From Paenibacillus antarcticus (GTDB taxonomy: Bacteria > Bacillota > Bacilli > Paenibacillales > Paenibacillaceae): a stretch of 64,000 nt of DNA. Positions 7,927 to 16,498 of the stretch are shown in pieces (position 1 is the stretch's first letter; each line of letters opens with the position of its first letter). Location of the stretch: NCBI RefSeq assembly GCF_001637225.1, contig NZ_LVJI01000027.1, forward strand, positions 1 to 64,000. The letters are read 5' to 3'. The position numbers and the translations under genes were made by a program. A model generated the notes under the pieces. The model was given only the letters and a program-made list of their open reading frames with translations, was not told the DNA's origin and made no database searches.

Positions 7927-8397
7927 ATGAGTGTAAAAGGCCTCTCACATGTAGCTATCCAAGCCAGAGATTATAAAGCAACGATTACATTTTATATTGA
8001 CGTTTTAGGGTTTAAGTTAGGACATCATTGGAGTCTACCGTCTTTTCAAATTAAAGAAGCTTCCATGCTGATTTCACCTGATCAAAGAACCTGCATTGAG
8101 ATTTTCGATAACGATGCCGTCATCCCCGCTCAAGGGAAGAAAGCATTGTCTGAAGACGATATAGCTCACGGTGCGTTATTACATCTCGCATTCTATGTGG
8201 ATAATGTAGATGAAATCTATCAAAAAGCTATTGCTCATGGCGCAAGGGCCTTTATAGAACCGGATCACCTTTCTCTTGGAGAACCGCCTCTTGTAATAAA
8301 GAACGCTATTATTCACAGTCCTAATGGGGAAATCATCGAATTTATTGAGGATGTTGATTTTGATATGTCTACCAGAGCCCATGTAAATTTACAATAG
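7927..8397 (+). CDS. VOC family (glyoxalase/bleomycin-resistance/dioxygenase-like) protein
   Basis: A 156-aa protein of the vicinal-oxygen-chelate fold. The two beta-alpha-beta-beta-beta halves are visible: SHVAIQARDYKATITFYIDV at the start (first metal-ligand His), the conserved GxxLHLAF strand at about residues 85-95 (ALLHLAFYVDNVDEIYQKAI), and a final PNGEIIEFIED with the usual Glu ligand. Members isomerise glyoxal adducts, bind antibiotics or cleave aromatic rings. The exact job is unknown. GGGAGTGAT precedes the ATG. A strong terminator follows. Divergent from the Lrp/AsnC regulator. Confidence 0.85.
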   Translation: MSVKGLSHVAIQARDYKATITFYIDVLGFKLGHHWSLPSFQIKEASMLISPDQRTCIEIFDNDAVIPAQGKKALSEDDIAHGALLHLAFYVDNVDEIYQKAIAHGARAFIEPDHLSLGEPPLVIKNAIIHSPNGEIIEFIEDVDFDMSTRAHVNLQ

Positions 8398-8403
8398 TTG
8401 AAC

Positions 8404-8452
8404 CATAATTAAAAGTCCCTAACCTATGACAGGTCGGGGACTTTTAATTATG
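8404..8452. terminator. Bidirectional terminator
   Basis: Perfect arms ATAATTAAAAGTCCC and GGGACTTTTAATTAT around a 16-nt loop, between the converging VOC and DNA-repair genes. A/T-rich arms serve as U-tract in both directions. Confidence 0.85.
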
Positions 8453-8522
8453 CGATATGTGCCAACATTCAGTCGTTCGTCTTTCCAACAATATACTCCG
8501 AACCTTCCCCCAACAAAAAATT

Positions 8523-9230
8523 CTAACACCTTACATGTTTGCGTTTGAAGCCGAGTCTCCCTTTTTCTACTACCTTCTCTATATTAACTGAAGCATTCAA
8601 GAGCTTGCTTTTGGCATTACTCAGATTGACTTCTACCGGACCTACCTCCTCCGCGATTTCGACTGCCTTATCATGAAGCGGTAGATAGGATGCCGCCACA
8701 GTATATATGAAATTGTTCATCGCATATTTCGTGCGATCGGGAGCATCATGAATAGTATTTTTTATAAGTTCCAACATATCAGCGATCTTCCCTTCGGAAA
8801 ATTCGCTGTCCGGACGATTGCCTAGCAGCCAGCAGTAACAGTTCCAACCCGCCGACATTTTTAGCTCCATATCGCTTGCAATCCATTTATCGGAAACTTC
8901 TTGCGCTATATCTGTTTCTGCCAAGGTAACTGCTACCACAAAATCCGATAGCATATAAAAATAAGCTCCATCAATCCACCGTTCAAAATCCGCCTCAGAC
9001 ATTGCTTTGGGATCGGCTATCACCCCCGCAAAGTACATTGCGTCGTAATTTCCTGTGGCATAAAGCTGTTCGGCCAATGGTTGATTGTGTTTTATTTTCT
9101 TGAAGATGGGCTTCATCTCGCCTGTAGCCACGCCAAAAAGCGGTTCATGTGCGCCATTGGATTGGTATATTTTCTTAGTGCGTTCCTTGCCGAGAGCTTC
9201 AAGCTCTTGCATAACCGATTCTAGATTCAT
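8523..9230 (-). CDS. DNA alkylation repair protein (AlkD-like)
   Basis: A 235-aa protein of the AlkC/AlkD superfamily, whose HEAT-like helical repeats cradle DNA and remove bulky or cationic alkylated bases. Regular amphipathic helices run through the whole length, with Trp/Asp-rich segments (FERWIDGAYFYMLSDFVV, residues about 85-102) like those in the family. The open frame extends to a GTG at 9239, but AGGAG stands 8 nt before ATG 9230, so that start is preferred. It is monocistronic. A degraded copy of its 3' end lies at 26544-26698. Confidence 0.82.
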   Translation of the reverse strand: MNLESVMQELEALGKERTKKIYQSNGAHEPLFGVATGEMKPIFKKIKHNQPLAEQLYATGNYDAMYFAGVIADPKAMSEADFERWIDGAYFYMLSDFVVAVTLAETDIAQEVSDKWIASDMELKMSAGWNCYCWLLGNRPDSEFSEGKIADMLELIKNTIHDAPDRTKYAMNNFIYTVAASYLPLHDKAVEIAEEVGPVEVNLSNAKSKLLNASVNIEKVVEKGRLGFKRKHVRC

Positions 9231-9542
9231 TATTCGCACTCCTTTTTGATGGTTTGTCCTTAGGGATAAAGCCGTCTTGACTTGAATATATCATAAACCG
9301 GCATTAATTCAATGAAATCAAGGCCAAGGTAGGGGCTGCTATGCACCTTTGGCAAATGGCGGATCAATCGAGTTGCTTCAAACGGTATCGACAGGCACCT
9401 TTTTGCGGTTGTCATTTCCTAATAGTAACTAATCTTTGAAGGCAAGAGGAAGGGTTTCTTACCCCGTATAGCGGAGAGTTCGTATCACTCTATCGACCAA
9501 TTTTTAGGGTACCCTCTTTTTTGGGGACAAAGGCCCACGATT
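9231..9542. other. Intergenic region
   Basis: About 310 bp. Apart from the ribosome binding site and probable promoter of the repair gene, I see no gene, repeat or clear terminator, only a small GGGTACCC palindrome before a T-run at about 9507-9522. Confidence 0.4.
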
Positions 9543-10718
9543 TTACGGTGAATCATAGTTATTTTTTAAGATTACATGAAAGCAAGTTCCGCCATTTTCA
9601 TTATCGGTAACAGTAATTGTGCCGTTATGCTTTTTGATAATACTGTCAACAATTGAAAGACCTAAGCCTGCGCCACCCATTTGACGGGAACGTGAATTGT
9701 CGACACGATAAAAGGGCTCAAATATATTCTTTTTGTTGTTTTCGGCAATACCGATGCCTGTATCTTTAATTTTGATTGAAACCTGTTCTTTACTTATTCT
9801 GTTTACAATAACATCAACCCTACCGCCATCAACATTGTACTTAATTCCGTTTTCCACAAGGTTGTAAAAAACACGATACAATAAGTCGATATTTCCATTA
9901 ACAACGCTATTATCAGAATCTAAGTACAGCGTAACATTTTTATCTTTAGCTATGTGAGAAAGATCGGATATAATATCCTCAAAAATAATTTTCACACAGA
10001 TGCTGCTCTGCTCTTCGTTATCGTTCATATTCGTCATATCTAACAGGTTACCGATGAGTCCTCTCAAGCGGCTTGTTTGCTTTTCAATAACGGAAATAAG
10101 AGCATCATATTCCTCGTTTGTATGATCTTTTTTCTTCTTAAATACATCAACCTTTGTTTGCAACACAGCAAGGGGTGTTCTAAGCTCGTGGGCGGCACTT
10201 GCGGAAAATCTTCCTTGCATCATAAAAGCATTATTCAACTTATCCGTCATTTCATTAAATGTTACAGTAAGCTCAGCAATTTCATCCATTGTAGGTGGCA
10301 CAGATAATGTTTCAGATAGATTATGCACATTTATGTTTTTCACTTGGCCATTTAGCGTATCAAGAGGTTTCAATGCCTTGCCGGAAATATAGTAGGTTAA
10401 GAATCCCCCGCCTACTATAACGAAAAGCATATACATAATGCTATCAGTTCTAAAATCCTTTCTTGCTGTTTGAGAATCATCAGATGGAACGATCGGGGTC
10501 ATGTTCCTTGACGGTAATTGAGAGCTTTCATCAACCCATCCATTTTCGCCGATCTCTTTTGCCGGGAGTGTCAAAGTTGCATCAATCCTTGTAGCCATTG
10601 TTTCAGCAGATAAATTAAGTATTAAGGTAAGACCTACACAACAAACAGTCAAAAGACCAACAATCATAACCGTAATCCGCAATCGAATTGGCATTTTTTT
10701 AAGCATTAACATCACCAT
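9543..10718 (-). CDS. Sensor histidine kinase of the ABC-exporter locus
   Basis: A 391-aa membrane histidine kinase. It has a first membrane helix at about residues 14-34, a short extracytoplasmic loop of about 60 residues, a second helix (MYMLFVIVGGGFLTYYISG), HAMP, the phosphoacceptor H-box (ASAAHELRTPLAVLQTKV), the N-box (VFYNLVENGIKYN), G1 (DTGIGI) and G2 (GGAGLGLSIV). The loop is longer than in BceS-type kinases, so it may sense a ligand directly. The start overlaps the end of the response-regulator gene by 20 bp, so the two are translationally coupled. Which of the clustered ATG codons is used is uncertain. Confidence 0.88.
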   Translation of the reverse strand: MVMLMLKKMPIRLRITVMIVGLLTVCCVGLTLILNLSAETMATRIDATLTLPAKEIGENGWVDESSQLPSRNMTPIVPSDDSQTARKDFRTDSIMYMLFVIVGGGFLTYYISGKALKPLDTLNGQVKNINVHNLSETLSVPPTMDEIAELTVTFNEMTDKLNNAFMMQGRFSASAAHELRTPLAVLQTKVDVFKKKKDHTNEEYDALISVIEKQTSRLRGLIGNLLDMTNMNDNEEQSSICVKIIFEDIISDLSHIAKDKNVTLYLDSDNSVVNGNIDLLYRVFYNLVENGIKYNVDGGRVDVIVNRISKEQVSIKIKDTGIGIAENNKKNIFEPFYRVDNSRSRQMGGAGLGLSIVDSIIKKHNGTITVTDNENGGTCFHVILKNNYDSP

Positions 10719-11388
10719 ACTTTTCTGATAACAAGTACCCTTCGCCGATTTTCGTTCCTATGGGGTCATAGTTCAAAACGTCCTTTAGCTTCTTTCGGAG
10801 AGTTGAAATATGAACCCGAATAGCACCGCTAAAGCTGTCCGCATTCTGATCCCAAACATGTTCAATCAGTTCTTCTTGGCTAACCACTCTATCTTTGTTA
10901 AGCAAAAAATATTCAAGCAATGCAAATTCTTTTTTTGTAAGTGAGATTTCATCTTCATTAAGAACTGCCATACGCTTTGACAAATCCACCTTAATTGCAC
11001 CGCAGGAAAGCATACTACTTTCTTGCACAAACTTTCGCCTTAACAAATTTCGTATTCTTGCTTCCAACTCGGCGAAATCAAATGGCTTCTCCAAATAATC
11101 ATTTGCACCTATGTTTAAACCTTTCACTTTGTCATTAACACTACTTCTTGCACTGAGAATAAGTACCTTTAAATCCGGCTTTTCATCTCGTATCTTTGCT
11201 AAAACCTCAAGCCCATCCATTTTCGGGAGGTTTAAGTCAAGTACAACTAAGTCGTAGTTCACTTCATATAAAAGCTCGTAAGCAGCTTCACCGTTGTCAC
11301 AGGTATCCACTGCATAACCATCTATTCGAAGCCCATCTGCAATCGCTTCTTGCAAATCAAGCTCGTCCTCAACAATAAGTATCCTCAT
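10699..11388 (-). CDS. OmpR/PhoB-type response regulator of the ABC-exporter locus
   Basis: A 229-aa regulator. The receiver domain (residues 1-115) has the acidic pair ED, the phospho-acceptor Asp in DLVVLDLNLPKMDG, and Lys in LEKPFDFAELEAR. The C-terminal winged helix ends in IRVHISTLRKKL. GAGG lies 10 nt before the ATG at 11388, preferred over the TTG at 11394. A TTAACA-N5-TTAACC element sits upstream with the same spacing to a -10 box as in two promoters of the divergent lipoprotein and ABC genes. This gene therefore probably activates itself and those genes. Confidence 0.9.
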   Translation of the reverse strand: MRILIVEDELDLQEAIADGLRIDGYAVDTCDNGEAAYELLYEVNYDLVVLDLNLPKMDGLEVLAKIRDEKPDLKVLILSARSSVNDKVKGLNIGANDYLEKPFDFAELEARIRNLLRRKFVQESSMLSCGAIKVDLSKRMAVLNEDEISLTKKEFALLEYFLLNKDRVVSQEELIEHVWDQNADSFSGAIRVHISTLRKKLKDVLNYDPIGTKIGEGYLLSEKYGDVNA

Positions 11389-11409
11389 ACGCAAATCACC
11401 TCTTTTACT

Positions 11410-11442
11410 AATGTACCTAAGTATAGGTTAAATCTATGTTAA
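11410..11442 (-). promoter_or_regulatory. Response-regulator operator and promoter, copy A (autoregulation)
   Basis: Minus strand: TTAACA (11442-11437), 5 nt, TTAACC (11431-11426), 10 nt, TACATT (11415-11410) as -10 box. Direct repeats 11 bp apart suit an OmpR-type dimer replacing a -35 element. Confidence 0.6.
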
Positions 11443-11471
11443 GTATTTGATTCACAACAAAAGAAAATCCT

Positions 11472-11504
11472 TTAACAGGAATTTAACATCGTTTGTTCTA
11501 CAAT
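11472..11504 (+). promoter_or_regulatory. Response-regulator operator and promoter, copy B (lipoprotein gene)
   Basis: TTAACA (11472-11477), GGAAT, TTAACA (11483-11488), 10 nt, TACAAT (11499-11504). It has the same geometry as copy A and drives the lipoprotein gene. Confidence 0.65.
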
Positions 11505-11660
11505 GGTGACACAAGTTTAGGAGGTATAAAAAAAGTTCTACAAAGCGCAATTAAAAAAAAGAAAAACTATTATAGTCGATAGGAGTAAACAAATGTTTGA
11601 AATTAAGAATGTATCAAAACAGTATAACAGTGAATTCGCTTTGATATTTCATTTAGAATT
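11472..11660 (+). repeat. Direct duplication, copy 1 (promoter plus truncated ABC gene start)
   Basis: About 190 bp nearly identical to 12488-12680. It includes the operator, the -10 box, an AGGAGGTATAAAA segment and an ATG reading MFEIKNVSKQYN. In this copy the ABC frame is lost after about 17 codons because four bases are missing. It ends shortly before the lipoprotein ribosome binding site. Confidence 0.85.
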
Positions 11661-11692
11661 TAACAAATATTTAATGAAGGTGGAAATGTAAT

Positions 11693-12253
11693 ATGAAAAA
11701 AAGGATGATATCGTTAGTACTAATAGGATTGATGGCTAGTATGTTAGTTGGGTGTTCAGATAAACCAACAGAGGTAAATGATAAAAAGGAATCTGGGCAG
11801 ACTAAAAACTTTCAAAAAGAAGAGAACGATAAAGACCGTGATCAGAAAAATAAAGATTTAAAGGAAGACGATAAAAATAGTCAAAACAATAATGAGGAAG
11901 ATTGGTACGGAGAAGATCTTGATGATAGAGTAGATGACAGTGACTTGTCTAAAGAAGAACAGGCTTTAAACAGAGAACTTGGGAAACTTGATGATGGACG
12001 TTATGAAATTGAAGTCGTTTATCCTTATGAAGATCGTGTACGTTTTAATGTCTTATATCGTTTTGTAGATAAAGACAAACAAGTCAAAGATGGTGTTGGA
12101 CAGGTATCAGAAGCTGGAAAGATACCTGAAAATGATGATGATGCACTTACTCTTAATCTGGATGACAAACTAAAAGGCAAAAATATTACTCGTCACGGAT
12201 TATATATAGTAGAGGTTACAGATGGTGTCATTGTTTCAGTGTCCACTAGATAA
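11693..12253 (+). CDS. Small acidic lipoprotein of the ABC-exporter locus
   Basis: A 186-aa secreted lipoprotein of unknown function. The signal peptide ends in the lipobox LVGC (Cys at about residue 21). A very charged, Lys/Asp/Asn-rich linker (residues 24-75) leads to a small folded C-terminal part (YEIEVVYPYEDRVRFNVLYR ... HGLYIVEVTDGVIVSVSTR) that looks like a beta-rich domain. GGTGG lies before the ATG. It sits between two copies of the same operator-promoter, so it should be co-expressed with the ABC exporters. It may be a sensor, chaperone or immunity component for them (inference). A terminator follows at 12364. Confidence 0.8.
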   Translation: MKKRMISLVLIGLMASMLVGCSDKPTEVNDKKESGQTKNFQKEENDKDRDQKNKDLKEDDKNSQNNNEEDWYGEDLDDRVDDSDLSKEEQALNRELGKLDDGRYEIEVVYPYEDRVRFNVLYRFVDKDKQVKDGVGQVSEAGKIPENDDDALTLNLDDKLKGKNITRHGLYIVEVTDGVIVSVSTR

Positions 12254-12363
12254 GGATTTAGAATATTGTATTATAGAGTGAGGTTAAATATTATCTTAAA
12301 TATATTATGATGAAATTTTTTAGCTTTACTTGATTAGAACATAATTTAACAGAATGCCATCAT

Positions 12364-12398
12364 CTTTCAAAAGGTATACTTTTTGAAAGATTTTTTTT
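12364..12398 (+). terminator. Rho-independent terminator after the lipoprotein gene
   Basis: CTTTCAAAA pairs with TTTTGAAAG around a short loop and is followed by eight T. Confidence 0.85.
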
Positions 12399-12487
12399 TA
12401 GTAAGGATTAAGATGGGTTTATTTTAAACGATTTGTTATTGAAACTGCTATAAAAGAATTTAATGAATTAACAGATAGTGTACCGAC

Positions 12488-12520
12488 TTAACAGGGATTT
12501 AACATCGTTTATTATACAAT
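12488..12520 (+). promoter_or_regulatory. Response-regulator operator and promoter, copy C (ABC genes)
   Basis: TTAACA (12488-12493), GGGAT, TTAACA (12499-12504), 10 nt, TACAAT (12515-12520). Identical architecture to copies A and B. Confidence 0.65.
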
Positions 12521-12680
12521 GGTGACACAAGTTTAGGAGGTATAAAAAAGTTCTACAAAGCGCAATTAAAAAAAAAGAAAAACTATTATAGTGGATAGGA
12601 GTAAACAAATGTTTGAAATTAAAAATGTATCAAAACAGTATAACGGCGAATTCGCTTTGAATGATATTTCCTTTAAAATG
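12488..12680 (+). repeat. Direct duplication, copy 2 (intact ABC gene start)
   Basis: The second copy of the 190-bp segment at 11472-11660. Here it runs without a break into the ABC gene. Confidence 0.85.
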
Positions 12681-14552
12681 GGAAAAGGATTGAATTTTAT
12701 AATCGGAGCTTCGGGTAGCGGTAAAACGACTCTTTTGAAAATCATCAGCGGTATGGAACAAGATTTTGATGGCGAGGCTTACTATTGCGGTAAGAGCATT
12801 AAAGAATTAACCTCCAATGAAAAAGGCTATTATTACAACAATATTTTCGGATTTATTTGGCAGGATTTTAATTTGCTCGAAGATTTATCGGTCTTAGAGA
12901 ATGTGTTGTTGCCACAGTATTTAAAAAATAATCAAAATCAAAAGTACGCTGCTACGCTTTTAACAGACCTCAAAATATTTGACCTTGCACATCAAAAAGT
13001 GAAATATCTTTCTGGTGGTCAAAAACAGCGTGTTGCTATCGCAAGAGAGCTTATGAAAAATCCACAGGTTATTATTGCAGACGAGCCAACAAGTGCCTTA
13101 GATGAAAAAACCGCAAAAACAACAATGGATATTCTGAGAGATATTTCTAAAAAAAGGACAGTTATCGTTGTCACCCATGATACCAATTTGATTGATAATC
13201 AATCTAAAATTATACACTTGGATAAGGGAGAATTAATTGCAACACCACAAGAAATTGTAACTACAACAGAAAATCTTAAGTACGATAAAAGTCATCGCTT
13301 ATCTATCAAAAATGCTTTTGCACTCACCAAATCGAATGTTAGAAGAAAATTCGGGCGATTTTCAGTATCAACCCTAGCTCTAATGGTTGCAGGAATATTA
13401 TGTCTTACAACTGTAAGTGGGGCAATTGGGGGCAGCAGTCAAGGTGAGTTTGACAAGCTGATTGATACTTATGGCGAAGGACTTAAAGATATTACGGTAG
13501 TTGGCAGTTTTACGAGTGCGAAAGGAACAGAAGGTAATACGGAAGAAAAGCCTAGCGCTGATGTCACACAGGATATTGGTGGCTTATATGATAAATATGT
13601 AGGCGATGAGCGTGTTGACTTTACTGCTTTTTCACAAGCGGTTGATGATATAAAAGTAACGGTTAGCGGCAAAGAATATCAAATACAAAAAACAGGCAGT
13701 GTTCCGACAATCAATAAGCTTGTAGCAGGAAACATGCCGACAGGTAAAAACAACGAGATTGTTGTCCCAGAAAGTTTTGTTAAAACATTGGGAATATCAA
13801 ATGAGCAATTAATAGGCAAAGAAATTGATTTTAACGGCTCTGTTTACAATTGGGACACTGGTGAGCCTGTTTTAAAAGACGTATCCCTAACCGCTACCAT
13901 TGTAGGCGTTGCAGATACTACTGCCTATGATGAAGTTGAAGGCAAAGTGATAGAGTATTCCGTTGATGACTCCTTCTTCTTCAGCAAATCCGCACTTGAC
14001 GATTTGAGAGGACAAGCAGAAATTAAAAATAAACCAATGGATTTTCTTATTCGAGCAAAGACGCCTGCTGATATGATTTCCATTAAAGATGAGCTTAACG
14101 AAAACGGTATTGTTCCTCTTGGCAGATTTGAACTTGTTGAAGATATTGTTAGATTAAATAAGCAAACAACCGAACAGTCAGGTACTGCAAGTGTACTCAT
14201 AGGAATTCTATCTATCGTTATGGTTATTGCTATTTTCCTTATCACAGGTTTTATGAGAAAAAGAGAATTTGCCATTTATAAAGTCAGCGGCTTTCACAAT
14301 GCTCATTTGAGCCTGCTTAACTTGACGGAGATGATAACACAAACCATTACAGCGATCCTGTTGATGCTTGTTACCTCACCCCTTATTGATTTAGCCACCA
14401 AAGGCTTGTTCGGCGTAAATATTCTTACTACAAAGATGTTGCTTACGGGAGTTCTGTTGATTGCTTTATTAGCCATAGTGGCTTACTTTACAACAGCTAT
14501 TGCTATCATAAAGACGAATACAACCAAAGCTTTGAAGACGGGTGACCGATAA
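12609..14552 (+). CDS. MacB-like ABC transporter, ATPase fused to FtsX-type permease (first subunit)
   Basis: A 647-aa fusion. The N-terminal ABC domain (about 1-220) has Walker A (GASGSGKTTLLK), Q-loop (FIWQDFN), signature (LSGGQKQRVAIAREL), Walker B with Glu (VIIADEPTSALD) and H-loop (VVTHD). The C-terminal half has a membrane helix at about residue 255, a large extracytoplasmic domain of about 240 residues, and three more helices, the MacB/FtsX type VII layout. Such proteins move peptides or lipoproteins by mechanotransmission and often give peptide-antibiotic resistance. AGGAG is 7 nt before ATG 12609, so the GTG at 12591 is not needed. The stop overlaps the next start (TAATG), so the two probably form a heterodimer. 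Confidence 0.88.
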   Translation: MFEIKNVSKQYNGEFALNDISFKMGKGLNFIIGASGSGKTTLLKIISGMEQDFDGEAYYCGKSIKELTSNEKGYYYNNIFGFIWQDFNLLEDLSVLENVLLPQYLKNNQNQKYAATLLTDLKIFDLAHQKVKYLSGGQKQRVAIARELMKNPQVIIADEPTSALDEKTAKTTMDILRDISKKRTVIVVTHDTNLIDNQSKIIHLDKGELIATPQEIVTTTENLKYDKSHRLSIKNAFALTKSNVRRKFGRFSVSTLALMVAGILCLTTVSGAIGGSSQGEFDKLIDTYGEGLKDITVVGSFTSAKGTEGNTEEKPSADVTQDIGGLYDKYVGDERVDFTAFSQAVDDIKVTVSGKEYQIQKTGSVPTINKLVAGNMPTGKNNEIVVPESFVKTLGISNEQLIGKEIDFNGSVYNWDTGEPVLKDVSLTATIVGVADTTAYDEVEGKVIEYSVDDSFFFSKSALDDLRGQAEIKNKPMDFLIRAKTPADMISIKDELNENGIVPLGRFELVEDIVRLNKQTTEQSGTASVLIGILSIVMVIAIFLITGFMRKREFAIYKVSGFHNAHLSLLNLTEMITQTITAILLMLVTSPLIDLATKGLFGVNILTTKMLLTGVLLIALLAIVAYFTTAIAIIKTNTTKALKTGDR

Positions 14553-16348
14553 TGATTGAGATAAATAACCTTATAAAAAGATATGATAATTCAGTTATTC
14601 TTGATGATACGAGCTTTACCTTTCCAAGCAAGGGACTTATTTGCCTTCTAGGTGCATCGGGCTCTGGGAAAAGCACGCTGCTTAATATGATTGCAGGCTT
14701 TGACAGCCAGTACAGTGGCGACATTACGGTTGGAGGTACTTCGATAAGCAAGCTAAACGCCGATGAACTATGTGCGTATCGTAGAAATAATATCGGATTT
14801 ATCTTTCAAAACTACCATCTTTTAAGCGGATATACCGTACTTGAGAACATCTTGCTTTCTTGTGAGCTAAATCCTTCAAGTGAAGAGGTAAATAGAAGAA
14901 ATGCCCTAGAACTGTTAAATAAACTGGGATTATCACAAAAGGCTGATGAGAAAATCGAAAACCTCTCGGGCGGTCAAAAGCAAAGAGCTGCTATTGCAAG
15001 AGCGTTAATTAGCAATCCTCGTATTGTCTTAGCAGATGAGCCGACAGGGGCATTAGACCGTAGCAACTCAAATGAAATTATGGAATTGTTAAAAGAGATT
15101 TCAAAAGACCGTTTGGTTATTGTGATTACTCACGATCAAAATATTTGTAACTTTGCAGATGACGTCATTCATATTGAGAACGGAAAAATGATTTCAAAAG
15201 ATATCGACACTCAAACAGATATTACTGGTGATCATAAACTTAGCTTAAATATGGATATCAAAGTATCTGCATTCAAGCTAGGGCTTAAGAACTTCAATGT
15301 TCATCTCACACGATATATTGCTGTCAGTCTGGCAATTTCCATTGGTATCCTTGCATTTATGTTGTCTTTATCTTCCGGAAATATTATGGAAAATTCCATT
15401 TCGGATTTCAAGGAAAAAAATACCGCCTTTAACAACGGCTATATCCAAGGCCAAGATGATGGAACAGTTTTGAAAATATTGAATTCCGATGAGCGTATCG
15501 AAAATGTTTATTATCAATACAAAATAACGGATGTCACTTTAAGGTTGGGCGATAAAAAAGAAATGTTGACAGAAAAATACCCAATGCCAAAGGCTACTGA
15601 AAATATGTCATACGGTACTATGCCAAAAGCAGGTCAAAATGAAATGGCCCTTAGTCCGAGTCTTGCTAAAAAGTTTGAAAATGATATTAGTAATTTGCTT
15701 GGTAAAGAACTCACCTTACAATACGGTGAGAAAGAATACACGCTTACGATAAGCGGCATTTATAATGCAGGCTACGATGATTTCTTTGTAAGTTCCGATA
15801 TTGAACAGGAATTTTATAAAAATGTGGATGGTCAAAAACCCCATTCCATTAGTTACGATGTAAAAGACTTTGAAGATATTGTTTCAGTAAGTCAGATGCT
15901 TACTAACAAAAAAATTGACAGTAAAGATTCCGCCAAAGAAGTAGGAGCTTTGCAAAGTACATTCAACAGTCTTAACCACTTGTTCTTTATCGTTTCTATT
16001 TTAATTTTAGCAATTGGTTTGTTTATCAGTACAGTACTTCTGATCAAACTTCAAAATTCGAGATACAAGGAATTAGGACTGCTGTCGGCTTTAGGATTTA
16101 ATAAAGGAAGCATACAAAAAATGATAGTCAGCGAAAATCTGCTTCTATCGGCCATGTCGGCTATCTTTAATGCTGTTCTCGTTGGCTGTGCTTATTTAAT
16201 AAGTATGGTCTTCAGTATATCAATGGTCATTACCCTATCACAAATCTTACTGTCAATACTTTCTACAGGCGTTGTTGTTATTGTGATTAGCGTAATAGCC
16301 AGCCACAAGTTAATTCATACAGAGCCTGCAGTAGCTTTGAGAAAGTAA
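14552..16348 (+). CDS. MacB-like ABC transporter, ATPase fused to FtsX-type permease (second subunit)
   Basis: A 598-aa fusion with the same plan as its upstream partner. Walker A is GASGSGKSTLLN, signature LSGGQKQRAAIARAL, Walker B VLADEPTGALD, H-loop VITHD. Then come a membrane helix (about 245-268), an extracytoplasmic domain shorter than its partner's, and three C-terminal helices. The two subunits share fold and active-site motifs but differ in the outer domain, which suggests asymmetric substrate capture. It is translationally coupled to the first subunit by TAATG. Regulation is through the TTAACA operators and the adjacent two-component system. Substrate unknown; peptide antibiotic export or resistance is the likeliest role. 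Confidence 0.88.
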   Translation: MIEINNLIKRYDNSVILDDTSFTFPSKGLICLLGASGSGKSTLLNMIAGFDSQYSGDITVGGTSISKLNADELCAYRRNNIGFIFQNYHLLSGYTVLENILLSCELNPSSEEVNRRNALELLNKLGLSQKADEKIENLSGGQKQRAAIARALISNPRIVLADEPTGALDRSNSNEIMELLKEISKDRLVIVITHDQNICNFADDVIHIENGKMISKDIDTQTDITGDHKLSLNMDIKVSAFKLGLKNFNVHLTRYIAVSLAISIGILAFMLSLSSGNIMENSISDFKEKNTAFNNGYIQGQDDGTVLKILNSDERIENVYYQYKITDVTLRLGDKKEMLTEKYPMPKATENMSYGTMPKAGQNEMALSPSLAKKFENDISNLLGKELTLQYGEKEYTLTISGIYNAGYDDFFVSSDIEQEFYKNVDGQKPHSISYDVKDFEDIVSVSQMLTNKKIDSKDSAKEVGALQSTFNSLNHLFFIVSILILAIGLFISTVLLIKLQNSRYKELGLLSALGFNKGSIQKMIVSENLLLSAMSAIFNAVLVGCAYLISMVFSISMVITLSQILLSILSTGVVVIVISVIASHKLIHTEPAVALRK

Positions 16349-16402
16349 CGATTGCAAGCGAGATAATGCACAATAGTGACAAATTAAACCGGAATTCTTA
16401 AA

Positions 16403-16440
16403 TGCCGCCATATTCCCGACACAATCAACTGATATATTAA
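16403..16440. repeat. Dispersed short repeat, copy 1
   Basis: GCCATATTCCCGACACAATC and the following ACTGATATAT recur with two differences at 33020-33052. No gene explains it. It is probably a relic of a mobile element or of a shared lost gene. Confidence 0.5.
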
Positions 16441-16498
16441 GTGTGTAGCAACTGAACACCATTATGAAGAATATAAAACACTCTAGGAGGAATTTAAA

